Positions 1-6,221 of a stretch of 11,842 nucleotides of DNA are shown piece after piece (position 1 is the stretch's first letter; each line of letters begins with the position of its first letter). A program made the position numbers and the translations under genes. The notes beneath the pieces were generated by a model that made no database searches, was not told the origin of the DNA, and was given only the letters and a program-made list of their open reading frames with translations. The stretch is taken from NCBI GenBank assembly GCA_031394045.1, contig JANMWN010000355.1, positions 1 to 11,842 of the forward strand, read 5' to 3'. The DNA is from JANYIP01 sp031394045. GTDB lineage: Bacteria; Actinomycetota; Actinomycetes; Prado026.

Positions 1-309
1 GGCGACTCGTACGCGGGTCAAGGACTGGTGTTCTGCACGCGCGAGGGTGAACCACTGCATCCAAAGGTGGCTTCCAACCTGTTCCGCAAGGCCGTGGGAC
101 GCCACGAGATGCCGTACCTGTCGATGCACGGGCTACGTCACACCTGGGCGACACTCGCGCTCCAAGCCGGAGTTCACCCGAAGGTCGTCCAGGAACGACT
201 CGGCCATTCGACCATCGCGATCACCCTCGACATCTACAGCCACGTGAACCCGGCCATGGACGCCGAGGCCGCCAACAAGGTCGCGACGCTGATCCGTGAG
301 AACACTTGA
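1..309 (+). CDS. Tyrosine recombinase/integrase, C-terminal fragment (5' end outside window)
   Basis: The frame is open from base 1, so the gene begins to the left and only the last 102 residues of the catalytic domain are seen. Counting from the first complete codon, the fragment has the box II motif HGLRH (H43, R46), the LGH motif (H69) and the nucleophile Tyr79 in the context DIYSH, which is the H-x-x-R / H / Y signature of phage-type tyrosine integrases. These enzymes cut and rejoin DNA at att sites through a covalent phosphotyrosine. The gene ends 147 bp from the 3' end of a convergent tRNA-Pro, the usual position of an integrase at the edge of an integrative element or prophage. Whether the N-terminal part is intact cannot be seen. 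The GTG at 28 is internal, not the start. Family certain; element type unknown. Confidence 0.93.
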   Translation, partial: GDSYAGQGLVFCTREGEPLHPKVASNLFRKAVGRHEMPYLSMHGLRHTWATLALQAGVHPKVVQERLGHSTIAITLDIYSHVNPAMDAEAANKVATLIRENT

Positions 310-365
310 GTCGTCCACCCGCAACCGGGTGCTGCCGTGACCGTCCGCGGGGGATCGCTGAGTTT

Positions 366-386
366 CTGTGACCAATCCTGTGACCA
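366..386. repeat. Direct repeat CTGTGACCA x2, candidate integrase arm-type sites
   Basis: The nonamer CTGTGACCA occurs at 366-374 and 378-386, start-to-start 12 bp, roughly one helical turn. It lies 57 bp after the integrase stop and 71 bp from the tRNA 3' end. Phage-type integrases bind arm sites that are short direct repeats flanking the att core, so this is a reasonable candidate for one arm. The function is inferred from position and repetition only. Confidence 0.4.
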
Positions 387-414
387 GAGGCCCAATTCCG
401 GGCTCTCAGAGCGA

Positions 415-449
415 CAGCCGGTGCCTCTGACCTGCAGAGACACCGGCTG
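415..449 (-). terminator. Strong hairpin just after the tRNA-Pro 3' end
   Basis: CAGCCGGTG (415-423) pairs with CACCGGCTG (441-449). After one C/A mismatch, CTCTG (425-429) pairs with CAGAG (435-439), closing a 5-nt loop. This gives 14 base pairs in all. On the minus strand it begins 8 nt after the tRNA 3' end, where a terminator or processing signal for the tRNA would sit. No T-tract follows, so Rho-independent termination is uncertain. If the region belongs to the inserted element, the hairpin came with that element. A weaker hairpin (AGAG-CCC with GGGCTCT, 386-406, one bulged G) lies further left. Confidence 0.4.
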
Positions 450-456
450 GATTGCG

Positions 457-533
<77 letters not shown>

Positions 534-543
534 GTGCCCGTGC

Positions 544-573
544 AGGATAGCCGAGCACGCCGATCGCACCCAA
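544..573 (-). promoter_or_regulatory. Candidate sigma70-type promoter of tRNA-Pro
   Basis: On the minus strand a -35-like TTGGGT (573-568) is followed after 18 nt by a -10-like TATCCT (549-544). The -10 ends 13 nt before the mature tRNA 5' end, which would leave a 5' leader of about 6-7 nt for RNase P to remove. The -10 fits TANNNT; the -35 matches TTGACA only in its first half. Confidence 0.4.
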
Positions 574-579
574 CCGGGT

Positions 580-1470
580 TCAGTCGCGGGCGACCAGGGT
601 GAGCAGGGTCGCCTCCGGCGGGCAGGCGAAGCGGACCGGTGTGTACGGCGAGGTGCCGAGCCCCGCCGAGACATGCAGCAGCGTCGAGTCGGTGTGGGCG
701 GACAGGCCGCGGGCCCGCCGAGGGTCCAGGTCGCAGTTGGCCACGAGCGCGCCGTAGAACGGGACACGCAGCTGACCGCCGTGGGTGTGCCCGGCCAGCA
801 CCAGCGGCAGCCCGTCCTCGGCCATCCGGTCCACGACCCGGTGGTACGGCGCGTGCACGACGCCGAGGCTCAGGTCCGCGTCGGCGCCGGGGGGGCCGGC
901 GACCGCGTCGTACCGGTCCCGCCAGATGTGCGGGTCGTCGACGCCGACGAGCTCGACCTCGCGCTCGCCGACCTTGACCCGGCCGCGTGCGTTGGTGAGG
1001 TCGGCCCAGCCGGCGGAGCGCAGCGAGTCGCGCAGGTCCTGCCACGGCAGTTCGGTCGAGAGGGCCCGGTCTCCGGTGTCGGGGCGCAGGTAGCGCGCCG
1101 GGTTCTTCGGTACGGGTGCGTAGAAGTCGTTGGAGCCGAACACGAACGCCCCCGGCAGCTCCAGCAGCGGCTCGAGCGCGTGCAGGACGGAGGGCACCGC
1201 CTCGAGGTGCGCGAGGTTGTCTCCGGTGTCGATGACGAGGTCGGGCTTGAGGGTGGCGAGGCGGCGTACCCACTCCTGCTTTCGCTTCTGCCCCGGCGTC
1301 ATGTGCAGGTCGGTGACCTGCAGCACGCGCAGCGGGGCCTGGCCGGGCGCGAGCACGGGGACGGTGAGCCGGCGGAGCCGGAACGAGCGGACCTCGTACC
1401 CGGCCGAGTACGCCAGACCGGCCGCGCCCGTGACGGCACAACCGAGCAGGGTACGGGTCACGAGGTGCAT
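580..1470 (-). CDS. Membrane-anchored metallophosphoesterase
   Basis: A 296-residue protein of the calcineurin-like metallophosphoesterase superfamily. Residues 7-24 are hydrophobic and probably anchor it in the membrane. The dinuclear metal motifs appear in order: D54-x-H56 (VTDLH), D81-TGD84-N, the GNHE-like block as GSND (112-115), H206 (VVHAPYH) and GHTHGGQ (227-233). The family hydrolyses phosphate mono- or diesters; the substrate cannot be told from sequence. The start is set at the ATG just before the hydrophobic segment. No clear Shine-Dalgarno is seen, but GACCAT lies 6 nt before the ATG and could be a weak -10 for leaderless transcription. It is divergent from the YqeY-domain gene, with 37 bp between the starts. 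Its counterpart beside ponA2 in M. tuberculosis is, from memory, Rv3683. Confidence 0.85.
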   Translation of the reverse strand: MHLVTRTLLGCAVTGAAGLAYSAGYEVRSFRLRRLTVPVLAPGQAPLRVLQVTDLHMTPGQKRKQEWVRRLATLKPDLVIDTGDNLAHLEAVPSVLHALEPLLELPGAFVFGSNDFYAPVPKNPARYLRPDTGDRALSTELPWQDLRDSLRSAGWADLTNARGRVKVGEREVELVGVDDPHIWRDRYDAVAGPPGADADLSLGVVHAPYHRVVDRMAEDGLPLVLAGHTHGGQLRVPFYGALVANCDLDPRRARGLSAHTDSTLLHVSAGLGTSPYTPVRFACPPEATLLTLVARD

Positions 1471-1507
1471 CGGTTCATGGTCGCACGGTTGCTGAGATGC
1501 TTGCCGC

Positions 1508-1966
1508 ATGACCCTCAAGGAGCAGCTGCACAGCGACCTCACCGACGGCATGCGCGCCCGCAACGAGCTGCGTACGGCCACGCTGCGGATGGCGCTGACC
1601 GCGATCACCAACGAGGAGGTTGCGGGCAAGGTCGCCCGTGAGCTCTCCGACGACGAGGTCGTGACCGTGCTCCAGCGCGAGGCCAAGAAGCGGCGTGAGT
1701 CCGCCGAGGCCTACGACAGCGCCGACCGGCCCGAGCTGGCCGACCGCGAGCGGGCCGAGCTGGGTGTCCTCGACGTGTACCTGCCGGCCGCGATGGCCGA
1801 CGAGGCGCTGGCCGCGATCGTCGCATCCGCCGTGGCGGAGGCGCGGGCGGCCGGAGCCGAGGGCCCGCGTGCCATCGGCGCGGTGATGAAGCTCGTCACG
1901 CCACAGGTGGCAGGCCAGGCCGAGGGCGGCCGGGTGGCCGCGGAGGTACGTCGCCAGCTCGGCTAG
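1508..1966 (+). CDS. GatB/YqeY domain-containing protein
   Basis: A 152-residue protein that matches the YqeY family from end to end. It has an N-terminal helical part (MTLKEQLHSDLTDGMRARN), the typical block QREAKKRRESAEAY, then YLPAAMADEAL and a C-terminal GAVMKLV...GGRVAAEVRRQL. The C-terminal half resembles the tRNA-binding tail domain of GatB, the amidotransferase subunit, but there is no catalytic domain. The family's role is unsettled, and a link to tRNA or aminoacylation is only inferred from homology. The length is normal. It is divergent from the metallophosphoesterase gene and converges on the penicillin-binding protein gene, with 20 bp between the stop codons. Confidence 0.9.
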   Translation: MTLKEQLHSDLTDGMRARNELRTATLRMALTAITNEEVAGKVARELSDDEVVTVLQREAKKRRESAEAYDSADRPELADRERAELGVLDVYLPAAMADEALAAIVASAVAEARAAGAEGPRAIGAVMKLVTPQVAGQAEGGRVAAEVRRQLG

Positions 1967-1990
1967 CCCGGAGCTCGGCTCGCCGGCTAG
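1963..1990. terminator. Candidate bidirectional terminator hairpin between convergent genes
   Basis: CTAGCC (1963-1968) pairs with GGCTAG (1985-1990), and inside it GAGC (1971-1974) pairs with GCTC (1978-1981) over a 3-nt TCG loop. The outer stem contains the stop codons of both convergent genes: TAG at 1964-1966 on the plus strand and TAG at 1989-1987 on the minus strand. There is no T-run, so it is a weak candidate on its own, but the position suits shared termination. Confidence 0.35.
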
Positions 1991-4359
1991 GGCGACGGCG
2001 TCGCTGTCGGCGTACCCGTCGGCGTACCCGTGGGTATCGCCGTGGGGGAAGGCGGCGTGGGTACGCCGGTGCTCAGGTAGATCTTGATCGTCGCCCCGGT
2101 GGGCACCGAGCTGCCGGCCGCCGGGTTGGTGGACGCGACCCTGTCCGCGGGAACGGCCGAGGCGACCTTGACCGAGATCAGCTGACTCTGCAGGCCGGCC
2201 GCCTGCAGCGCTGCCAGCGCTTCGGGCAAGGTCATGCCGACGAGGTCGGGGACCTTGATGGTGAAGCCCCTGATGATTGACGGGTCGGGCTTGTTGAACG
2301 TCCCGAACGGCAGCTGCAGGATGTCGGTCGTGGCGATCATGACGGACTTCCAGATGGGCCCTGGCAGATTCAGGCCGAAGGCCGGGCTGTAGCGCTTGCC
2401 GCCGATCAGGACGTTGTACATCGCCCAGAGGTTGACGTTGGAGGAGCCGGTCGGGTCGCCGACCCACGAGGCTGCCGCCAGCTGGGTGGTGTAGCCGCAG
2501 AACCAGACGTTGACGTGGCCGTTGGTGGTCCCGGTCTTGCCGGCCGTCTGGTGGTTGAACGCCATGGCGCGGCCGGTGCCGTTGGTCATGACGCCCTCGA
2601 GGATCGCGGTGACGCCGTCGGCGATCTCCTTGGGGATGACCTGACCGCAGCGCATCGGCGGCACCTTGACCGGCTTGTTGTTCTTGTCGGTGATCGTCAG
2701 GATCGCCCGGGCTCCGCAGTGCAGGCCGTGGGCGGCGAACGCCGCGTACCCCTCGGCCATGGACAGCGGTGCGATCGGGTTGACACCGAGCGTCAGGGTC
2801 GGCACCTGGGCGAGCGGCAGACCGTCGGCGCGGTGGACACCCATCGCGGCGGCGATCTGGGCGGGGCGGCACAGGCCGGTCTGCTTCTCGATCAGCATGA
2901 AGGCGGTGTTCACGGAGTTGGCGGTCGCGCTGAGCATGTTGTACGTGCCGCCGTGCCCCTCGTCGTTGTAGACGTACGCACCGGGGGCGGACACGTCCTG
3001 CCCTGCGCAGTTGGTGTACCCGACCGCCTCGATCTTGTTGGGCGCCCTGATGATCTCGTTGACGGGGATCTTCTGCTCGAGCGCCGCAGCGAGGACGAAC
3101 GGCTTGAACGTCGACCCGGTCTGGAAGCCGACCCCGTTGAAGTTCGTGGCGGCGCTGCTGCGGTCGACGTTGTAGTTGTACGTCGTGTACTCGTTGCCCT
3201 TCTTGGCGCCCCACAAGCGGTTCTGCGCCATCACCAGGATGTTGCCGGTGCCGGGCTGGATCACGCTGATGGCCGCGCCGTGCCGGTCCGTCATCGGGAC
3301 CTTGGCGACGATCGCGGCCTGGGCGGCGGCCTGGGCGCGTGAGTCGAGCGTCGTGGTGATCGTCAGGCCGCCCTTGGCGAGGAACGCCTCGCGGTCGGCG
3401 GCGGTCTTGCCGAAGGTCGGGTCGGACTTCAGGATCGACAGGACGTAGTTGCAGAAGTACGGCGCGATCGACGTGCTCGCCGTGCAGCCGTTGGGCGGGG
3501 GTGCGGACTTCTTGGTCAGCGTCGCCATCGGGGTCGCGATCGCGGCGTAGTAGTCCTTGCCGCTGATGACGCCCTGGTCGAACATCCGGGAGAGCACGAC
3601 GTCGCGGCGCTTGGTGCCGAGCTTGGGGTTGCGCAGCGGGTCGTACGAGACCGGCGACTGGACCAGGCCCGCCAGCGTCGCGGCCTGACCGAGGTTGAGC
3701 TTCGCGGCGTGGACGCCGAAGTAGCGCAGGGACGCGGCCTCGGCACCGTACGCCCCGTGCCCGAAGTAGGCGATGTTGAGGTAGCCCTGGAGGATGTCCT
3801 GCTTGGACCACACCTCTTCGAGGCCAAGGGCCAGCCGCATTTCGCGCAGCTTGCGGGCCGGCGTACGCGCGGTGGCCTCGGCCCGGTCGGCGTCGTTGGT
3901 AGCGGTGGCGACGAGCACCTGCTTGACGTACTGCTGGGTGATCGTGGACCCGCCTTGCACGCTCTGGCCCTCGAGGTCGCTGACGAGGGCGCGGGCCAGG
4001 CCGTGCACGTCGACGCCCTTGTGCTGGTAGAACCGGTTGTCCTCGACCGCGACCACGGCCTGCTGCAGGAGGGGGGAGATCGCGCTCAGCGGCTCGACGA
4101 TCCGGTTCTGGGCGTAGATCGTCGCGAGCAGCTTGCCGTCCTTGGTGTAGATCTTGGTCTGCTGCGAGAGCAGCGGCTGGCGTAGGACGCTGGGGAGGTT
4201 CTCGAAGTCCTGGCTGGCGGTCTTGGCGGCCGCTCCGACGGTGCCCACGAGGGGCAGCAGGAGCCCGGCGACGAGCACGCCGGACAGCACGCTCACCACG
4301 AGAAAGAGCGCGAGACGGATCAGAACGCCGAAAGGACCGGCGGCCGGGGGGCGAGCCAT
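1987..4359 (-). CDS. ponA2: Bifunctional penicillin-binding protein (class A PBP, PonA2-type, with PASTA domain)
   Basis: A 790-residue peptidoglycan synthase. Residues 11-40 form a membrane anchor after a short cytoplasmic tail. The glycosyltransferase family 51 domain follows (about 60-250), with catalytic E106 in VAVEDNRFYQHKG and the GGSTITQQYVKQ block (137-147). The transpeptidase domain carries all three active-site motifs: S416-TFK419, S482-V-N484 and K608-TG610. A single PASTA domain (about 698-765) leads to a Thr/Pro-rich tail. It polymerises glycan strands and cross-links stem peptides outside the membrane and is a beta-lactam target. The start ATG has GGGAGG only 1 nt upstream, too close for a normal ribosome site; TACTCT 7 nt upstream suggests a leaderless or nearly leaderless message. 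It is divergent from wblA, as ponA2 and whiB4 are in M. tuberculosis. Confidence 0.95.
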   Translation of the reverse strand: MARPPAAGPFGVLIRLALFLVVSVLSGVLVAGLLLPLVGTVGAAAKTASQDFENLPSVLRQPLLSQQTKIYTKDGKLLATIYAQNRIVEPLSAISPLLQQAVVAVEDNRFYQHKGVDVHGLARALVSDLEGQSVQGGSTITQQYVKQVLVATATNDADRAEATARTPARKLREMRLALGLEEVWSKQDILQGYLNIAYFGHGAYGAEAASLRYFGVHAAKLNLGQAATLAGLVQSPVSYDPLRNPKLGTKRRDVVLSRMFDQGVISGKDYYAAIATPMATLTKKSAPPPNGCTASTSIAPYFCNYVLSILKSDPTFGKTAADREAFLAKGGLTITTTLDSRAQAAAQAAIVAKVPMTDRHGAAISVIQPGTGNILVMAQNRLWGAKKGNEYTTYNYNVDRSSAATNFNGVGFQTGSTFKPFVLAAALEQKIPVNEIIRAPNKIEAVGYTNCAGQDVSAPGAYVYNDEGHGGTYNMLSATANSVNTAFMLIEKQTGLCRPAQIAAAMGVHRADGLPLAQVPTLTLGVNPIAPLSMAEGYAAFAAHGLHCGARAILTITDKNNKPVKVPPMRCGQVIPKEIADGVTAILEGVMTNGTGRAMAFNHQTAGKTGTTNGHVNVWFCGYTTQLAAASWVGDPTGSSNVNLWAMYNVLIGGKRYSPAFGLNLPGPIWKSVMIATTDILQLPFGTFNKPDPSIIRGFTIKVPDLVGMTLPEALAALQAAGLQSQLISVKVASAVPADRVASTNPAAGSSVPTGATIKIYLSTGVPTPPSPTAIPTGTPTGTPTATPSP
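2006..2029. repeat. 12-bp tandem repeat in the PBP tail
   Basis: GTCGGCGTACCC occurs twice without a gap (2006-2017 and 2018-2029), followed by a diverged copy. On the minus strand it encodes Thr-Gly-Thr-Pro units in the low-complexity C-terminal tail of the PBP. In-frame repeats of this kind can change length by slippage without breaking the gene. Confidence 0.7.
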
Positions 4360-4366
4360 GCCTCCC

Positions 4367-4372
4367 AGAGTA
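4367..4372 (-). promoter_or_regulatory. Candidate leaderless -10 box (TACTCT) for the PBP gene
   Basis: TACTCT fits TANNNT, and 7 nt separate it from the ATG, so transcription would start at or one base before the start codon. No convincing -35 is visible 16-19 nt further upstream. The GGGAGG between box and ATG is too close to the ATG to act as a ribosome site, which favours this reading. Confidence 0.4.
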
Positions 4373-4469
4373 CGTCGAGATCTGACCGGAACCGCGCTCC
4401 GGAGGCCCGTTCTGAGCGTGACGGGTGTGACTGGAGAGCACAAAAGTGGTCTAGGAGGTTCTGTACATA

Positions 4470-4503
4470 GCCCGTTCGGGCCAGTAGGGATTGAACCGTT
4501 CGG
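4470..4503. promoter_or_regulatory. Twin CCGTTCGG dyads upstream of wblA, candidate operator
   Basis: CCGTTCGG occurs at 4472-4479 and at 4496-4503, start-to-start 24 bp. The first copy sits in the longer inverted repeat GCCCG-TT-CGGGC (4470-4481); the second is the 8-bp dyad only. Both lie 40-75 bp ahead of the wblA ATG, in the 184-bp divergent region shared with the PBP gene. Two equal dyads near a promoter are typical of a regulator site, but no known regulator is matched. Confidence 0.35.
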
Positions 4504-4530
4504 ATCTGTCGCACCATAGGTCTTGTTCCG

Positions 4531-4536
4531 TACCTT
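4531..4536 (+). promoter_or_regulatory. Candidate leaderless -10 box (TACCTT) for wblA
   Basis: TACCTT fits TANNNT and is followed by 7 nt and then the ATG at 4544, which places the likely transcription start at the start codon. No Shine-Dalgarno precedes this ATG. The -35 region shows only a poor match (GTCGCA, 17 nt upstream). Confidence 0.4.
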
Positions 4537-4543
4537 CCGGCAC

Positions 4544-4852
4544 ATGGCCTGGATCAATGACTGGACGACCCGTGCTGCGTGCCGGGTCAGCGACCCTGAC
4601 ACGCTGTTCGTCCAGGGCGCCGCGCAGAACCGCGCGAAGGCGGTCTGCCTCGGCTGCCCGGTGCGTACGGAGTGCCTCGCGGACGCCCTCGACCACAACA
4701 TCGAGTTCGGTGTCTGGGGCGGGATGACCGAGCGCGAACGCCGTGCGCTCCTGCGCCGCCGACCCAACGTGACGTCCTGGCGGACCCTCCTGGAGACCGC
4801 CCGCGACGACTACGAGCACACGATCCTGGCCCCGTACTCCGCAGTCGGCTGA
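4544..4852 (+). CDS. wblA: WhiB-family iron-sulfur transcriptional regulator (WblA/WhiB4 type)
   Basis: A 102-residue WhiB-like protein. The four cluster-binding cysteines are C13, C35, C38 and C44 (C-x21-C-x2-C-x5-C) and would hold a [4Fe-4S] cluster that senses O2 or NO. The family turn G-V-W-G-G (56-60) is followed by the basic DNA-binding stretch TERERRALLRRR. The start at MAWINDW matches Streptomyces WblA as remembered and removes a seven-codon extension from a TTG at 4523. The adjacent PBP and ArsA-like ATPase genes are the neighbours of whiB4 in mycobacteria and wblA in Streptomyces. WhiB4 takes part in redox and oxidative-stress control; WblA affects sporulation and antibiotic production. 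The role in this organism is inferred. A divergent regulatory region lies upstream and a hairpin downstream. Confidence 0.93.
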   Translation: MAWINDWTTRAACRVSDPDTLFVQGAAQNRAKAVCLGCPVRTECLADALDHNIEFGVWGGMTERERRALLRRRPNVTSWRTLLETARDDYEHTILAPYSAVG

Positions 4853-4872
4853 CGCTGCCCACCGGCAGTCGA

Positions 4873-4907
4873 CCCCGAAGATCAACCCCCACATCAACCC
4901 CAACCCC
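4873..4907 (-). other. Possible G-quadruplex on the minus strand
   Basis: Four C-tracts on the plus strand (4873-4876, 4886-4890, 4898-4901, 4904-4907) give four G-tracts of 4-5 bases on the minus strand, with loops of 2, 7 and 9 nt. The 9-nt loop is longer than the usual limit of 7. It lies in the 208-bp convergent gap between wblA and the ATPase gene. In high-GC DNA such tracts can arise by chance. Confidence 0.3.
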
Positions 4908-4914
4908 GCAGCTA

Positions 4915-4944
4915 CGCAAAGGCCCGTCGTCGGTCGCCTTTGCG
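4915..4944. terminator. Hairpin between convergent wblA and ATPase genes
   Basis: CGCAAAGGC (4915-4923) pairs perfectly with GCCTTTGCG (4936-4944) over a 12-nt loop. It is followed on the plus strand by a moderately T-rich stretch (CGTGTCGTTTGTTG). Its place between two convergent genes, 63 bp after the wblA stop, makes it a good candidate terminator that may act in both directions. The rest of 4853-5060 shows no gene. Confidence 0.6.
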
Positions 4945-5060
4945 GGTGATCGTGTCGTTTGTTGCTGGCCCGACGACAACAATCGACACAATCCGCCCGG
5001 AAGCCGGCCCTCACCCGTCGTAGCTGCGCCGTTGACGTTGCCGTTGACCTCCGGCAACCC

Positions 5061-6221
5061 CTACTCCGTAAGCGAGGCTCCGATGGCACGAAGGCCGGCC
5101 AGGTCGTGGACGTCGGAGCCCTGAGCCTCGGCCTCGGCCACCGCCACCCCTGGGAAAGCGGACGTGAACCCACCCACGAGGTGCCGCTCGCGTGCGATCA
5201 GCGTCATCCGCTGGGCGTGCAGGCGTAGCAGCCCCGCCGTCAGGGGGTGCTCCCCCCGCTCGGTGAGCTGCTCGGCGGCTCCCATGCTCCGGTCGGCCGA
5301 CAGCTCCGGGGCGCTCGAGCGGTGCACCCGGTTGAGCACCAGCCCGGCCAGGGGCATCTGGTCCTGAGCCAGCCGCTCGACGAAGTACGCGGCCTCGCGC
5401 AGCGCGTCCGGCTCGGGGGCGGCCACGACGACGAACGCGGTTCCAGGCGCCTGCAGCAGCGCGTACGTCGCATCGGCCCGCTCGCGGAACCCGCCGAACG
5501 TCGTGTCGAGCGCGGCCACGAAGGTCTGCAGGTCGGTGAGGACCTGCGCCCCCATCACCTTGGACAGCACGCCGGTGACCGCTCCGATGCCGGCCGAGAA
5601 GACCTTGAGATACGCCTTGCCCCCGACCTTGGCCGGAGCGAGCAGGATCTTGATGAAGCGCCCGTCGAGGAACGAGCCGAGCCGCTTCGGGGCGTCGAGG
5701 AAGTCCAGCGCCGACCGTGACGGCGGGGTGTCGACGACGATGAGGTCCCAGGGCTGCTCGGACCCGTCCACCGCCAGCTCCTCGCGCAGCTGGCCGAGCT
5801 TCTCCATCGCCATGTACTCCTGCGTACCCGCGAAGGAGGACGAGAGCGACTGGTAGAAGGGGTTGTCGAGGATGGCCTGGGCCCGCCCCGGCTCGGCGTG
5901 CTGCTCGACGATCTCGTCGAACGTCCGCTTCATGTCGAGCATCATCGCGAACAGCGCGCCGCCGGACTTCCCGACGCCGGGCACCCGGCGCGGGGTGTTG
6001 TCGAGCACGGTGAGCCCCATCGACTGCGCCAGCCTCCGGGCCGGGTCGATGGTCAGCACGCAGACGGTACGGCCGTGCTCGGCGGCCCGCAGGGCGAGCG
6101 CGGCGGCGGTCGTGGTCTTGCCGACACCACCCGAGCCGCAGCAGATCACGATCTTGGTCTCGGGGTCGTCGATCACGGCGTCGATGTCGAGCCGACGGGC
6201 CTTGCCACGGTCCGCGGCCAT
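5061..6221 (-). CDS. ArsA/Get3-like ATPase, second of pair (Rv3680/BagB-like)
   Basis: A 386-residue P-loop ATPase of the ArsA/Get3 family. The P-loop is GSGGVGKTT (29-37), followed by TIDPARRL (57-64) and the switch DTPP (164-167). The first P-loop position where ArsA and Get3 carry the signature lysine (GKGG) is serine here. A hydrophobic helical stretch (about 183-226) might correspond to the client-binding region of Get3. Despite the common name 'anion transporter ATPase', the ArsA arsenic-binding cysteines are not apparent and no ars genes are nearby. Its length equals that of M. tuberculosis Rv3680, reported with Rv3679 as a Get3-like pair (BagA/BagB). The ATG overlaps the stop of the upstream partner by one base (TGATG), so translation is probably coupled. 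Confidence 0.9.
   Translation of the reverse strand: MAADRGKARRLDIDAVIDDPETKIVICCGSGGVGKTTTAAALALRAAEHGRTVCVLTIDPARRLAQSMGLTVLDNTPRRVPGVGKSGGALFAMMLDMKRTFDEIVEQHAEPGRAQAILDNPFYQSLSSSFAGTQEYMAMEKLGQLREELAVDGSEQPWDLIVVDTPPSRSALDFLDAPKRLGSFLDGRFIKILLAPAKVGGKAYLKVFSAGIGAVTGVLSKVMGAQVLTDLQTFVAALDTTFGGFRERADATYALLQAPGTAFVVVAAPEPDALREAAYFVERLAQDQMPLAGLVLNRVHRSSAPELSADRSMGAAEQLTERGEHPLTAGLLRLHAQRMTLIARERHLVGGFTSAFPGVAVAEAEAQGSDVHDLAGLRAIGASLTE

Noticed and set aside
2515..3342. Plus-strand frame of 275 codons inside the PBP gene
   Set aside because: Antisense shadow; the Val/Gly/Arg/Asp-rich sequence has no recognisable family and lies fully within a well-supported gene.
1475..4441. Minus-strand open frame of 988 codons
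   Set aside because: It overlaps the PBP gene in a shifted frame, is dominated by Arg/Ala/Gly/Pro, and shows no domain. The real frame contains all PBP motifs.
4426..4442. CRP-like site TGTGA-N7-GCACA between the PBP and wblA
   Set aside because: The known spacing is N6 and the second half has a mismatch. One imperfect site in a 184-bp gap is not enough to claim Crp control.
4453..4458. Perfect Shine-Dalgarno-like AGGAGG on the plus strand
   Set aside because: No start codon at a proper distance opens more than about eight codons. It is either chance or part of the promoter region.
4523..4543. TTG start seven codons upstream of the chosen wblA start
   Set aside because: The WblA family begins at M-x-W near the chosen ATG, and the TTG option would put the likely -10 box inside the coding region.
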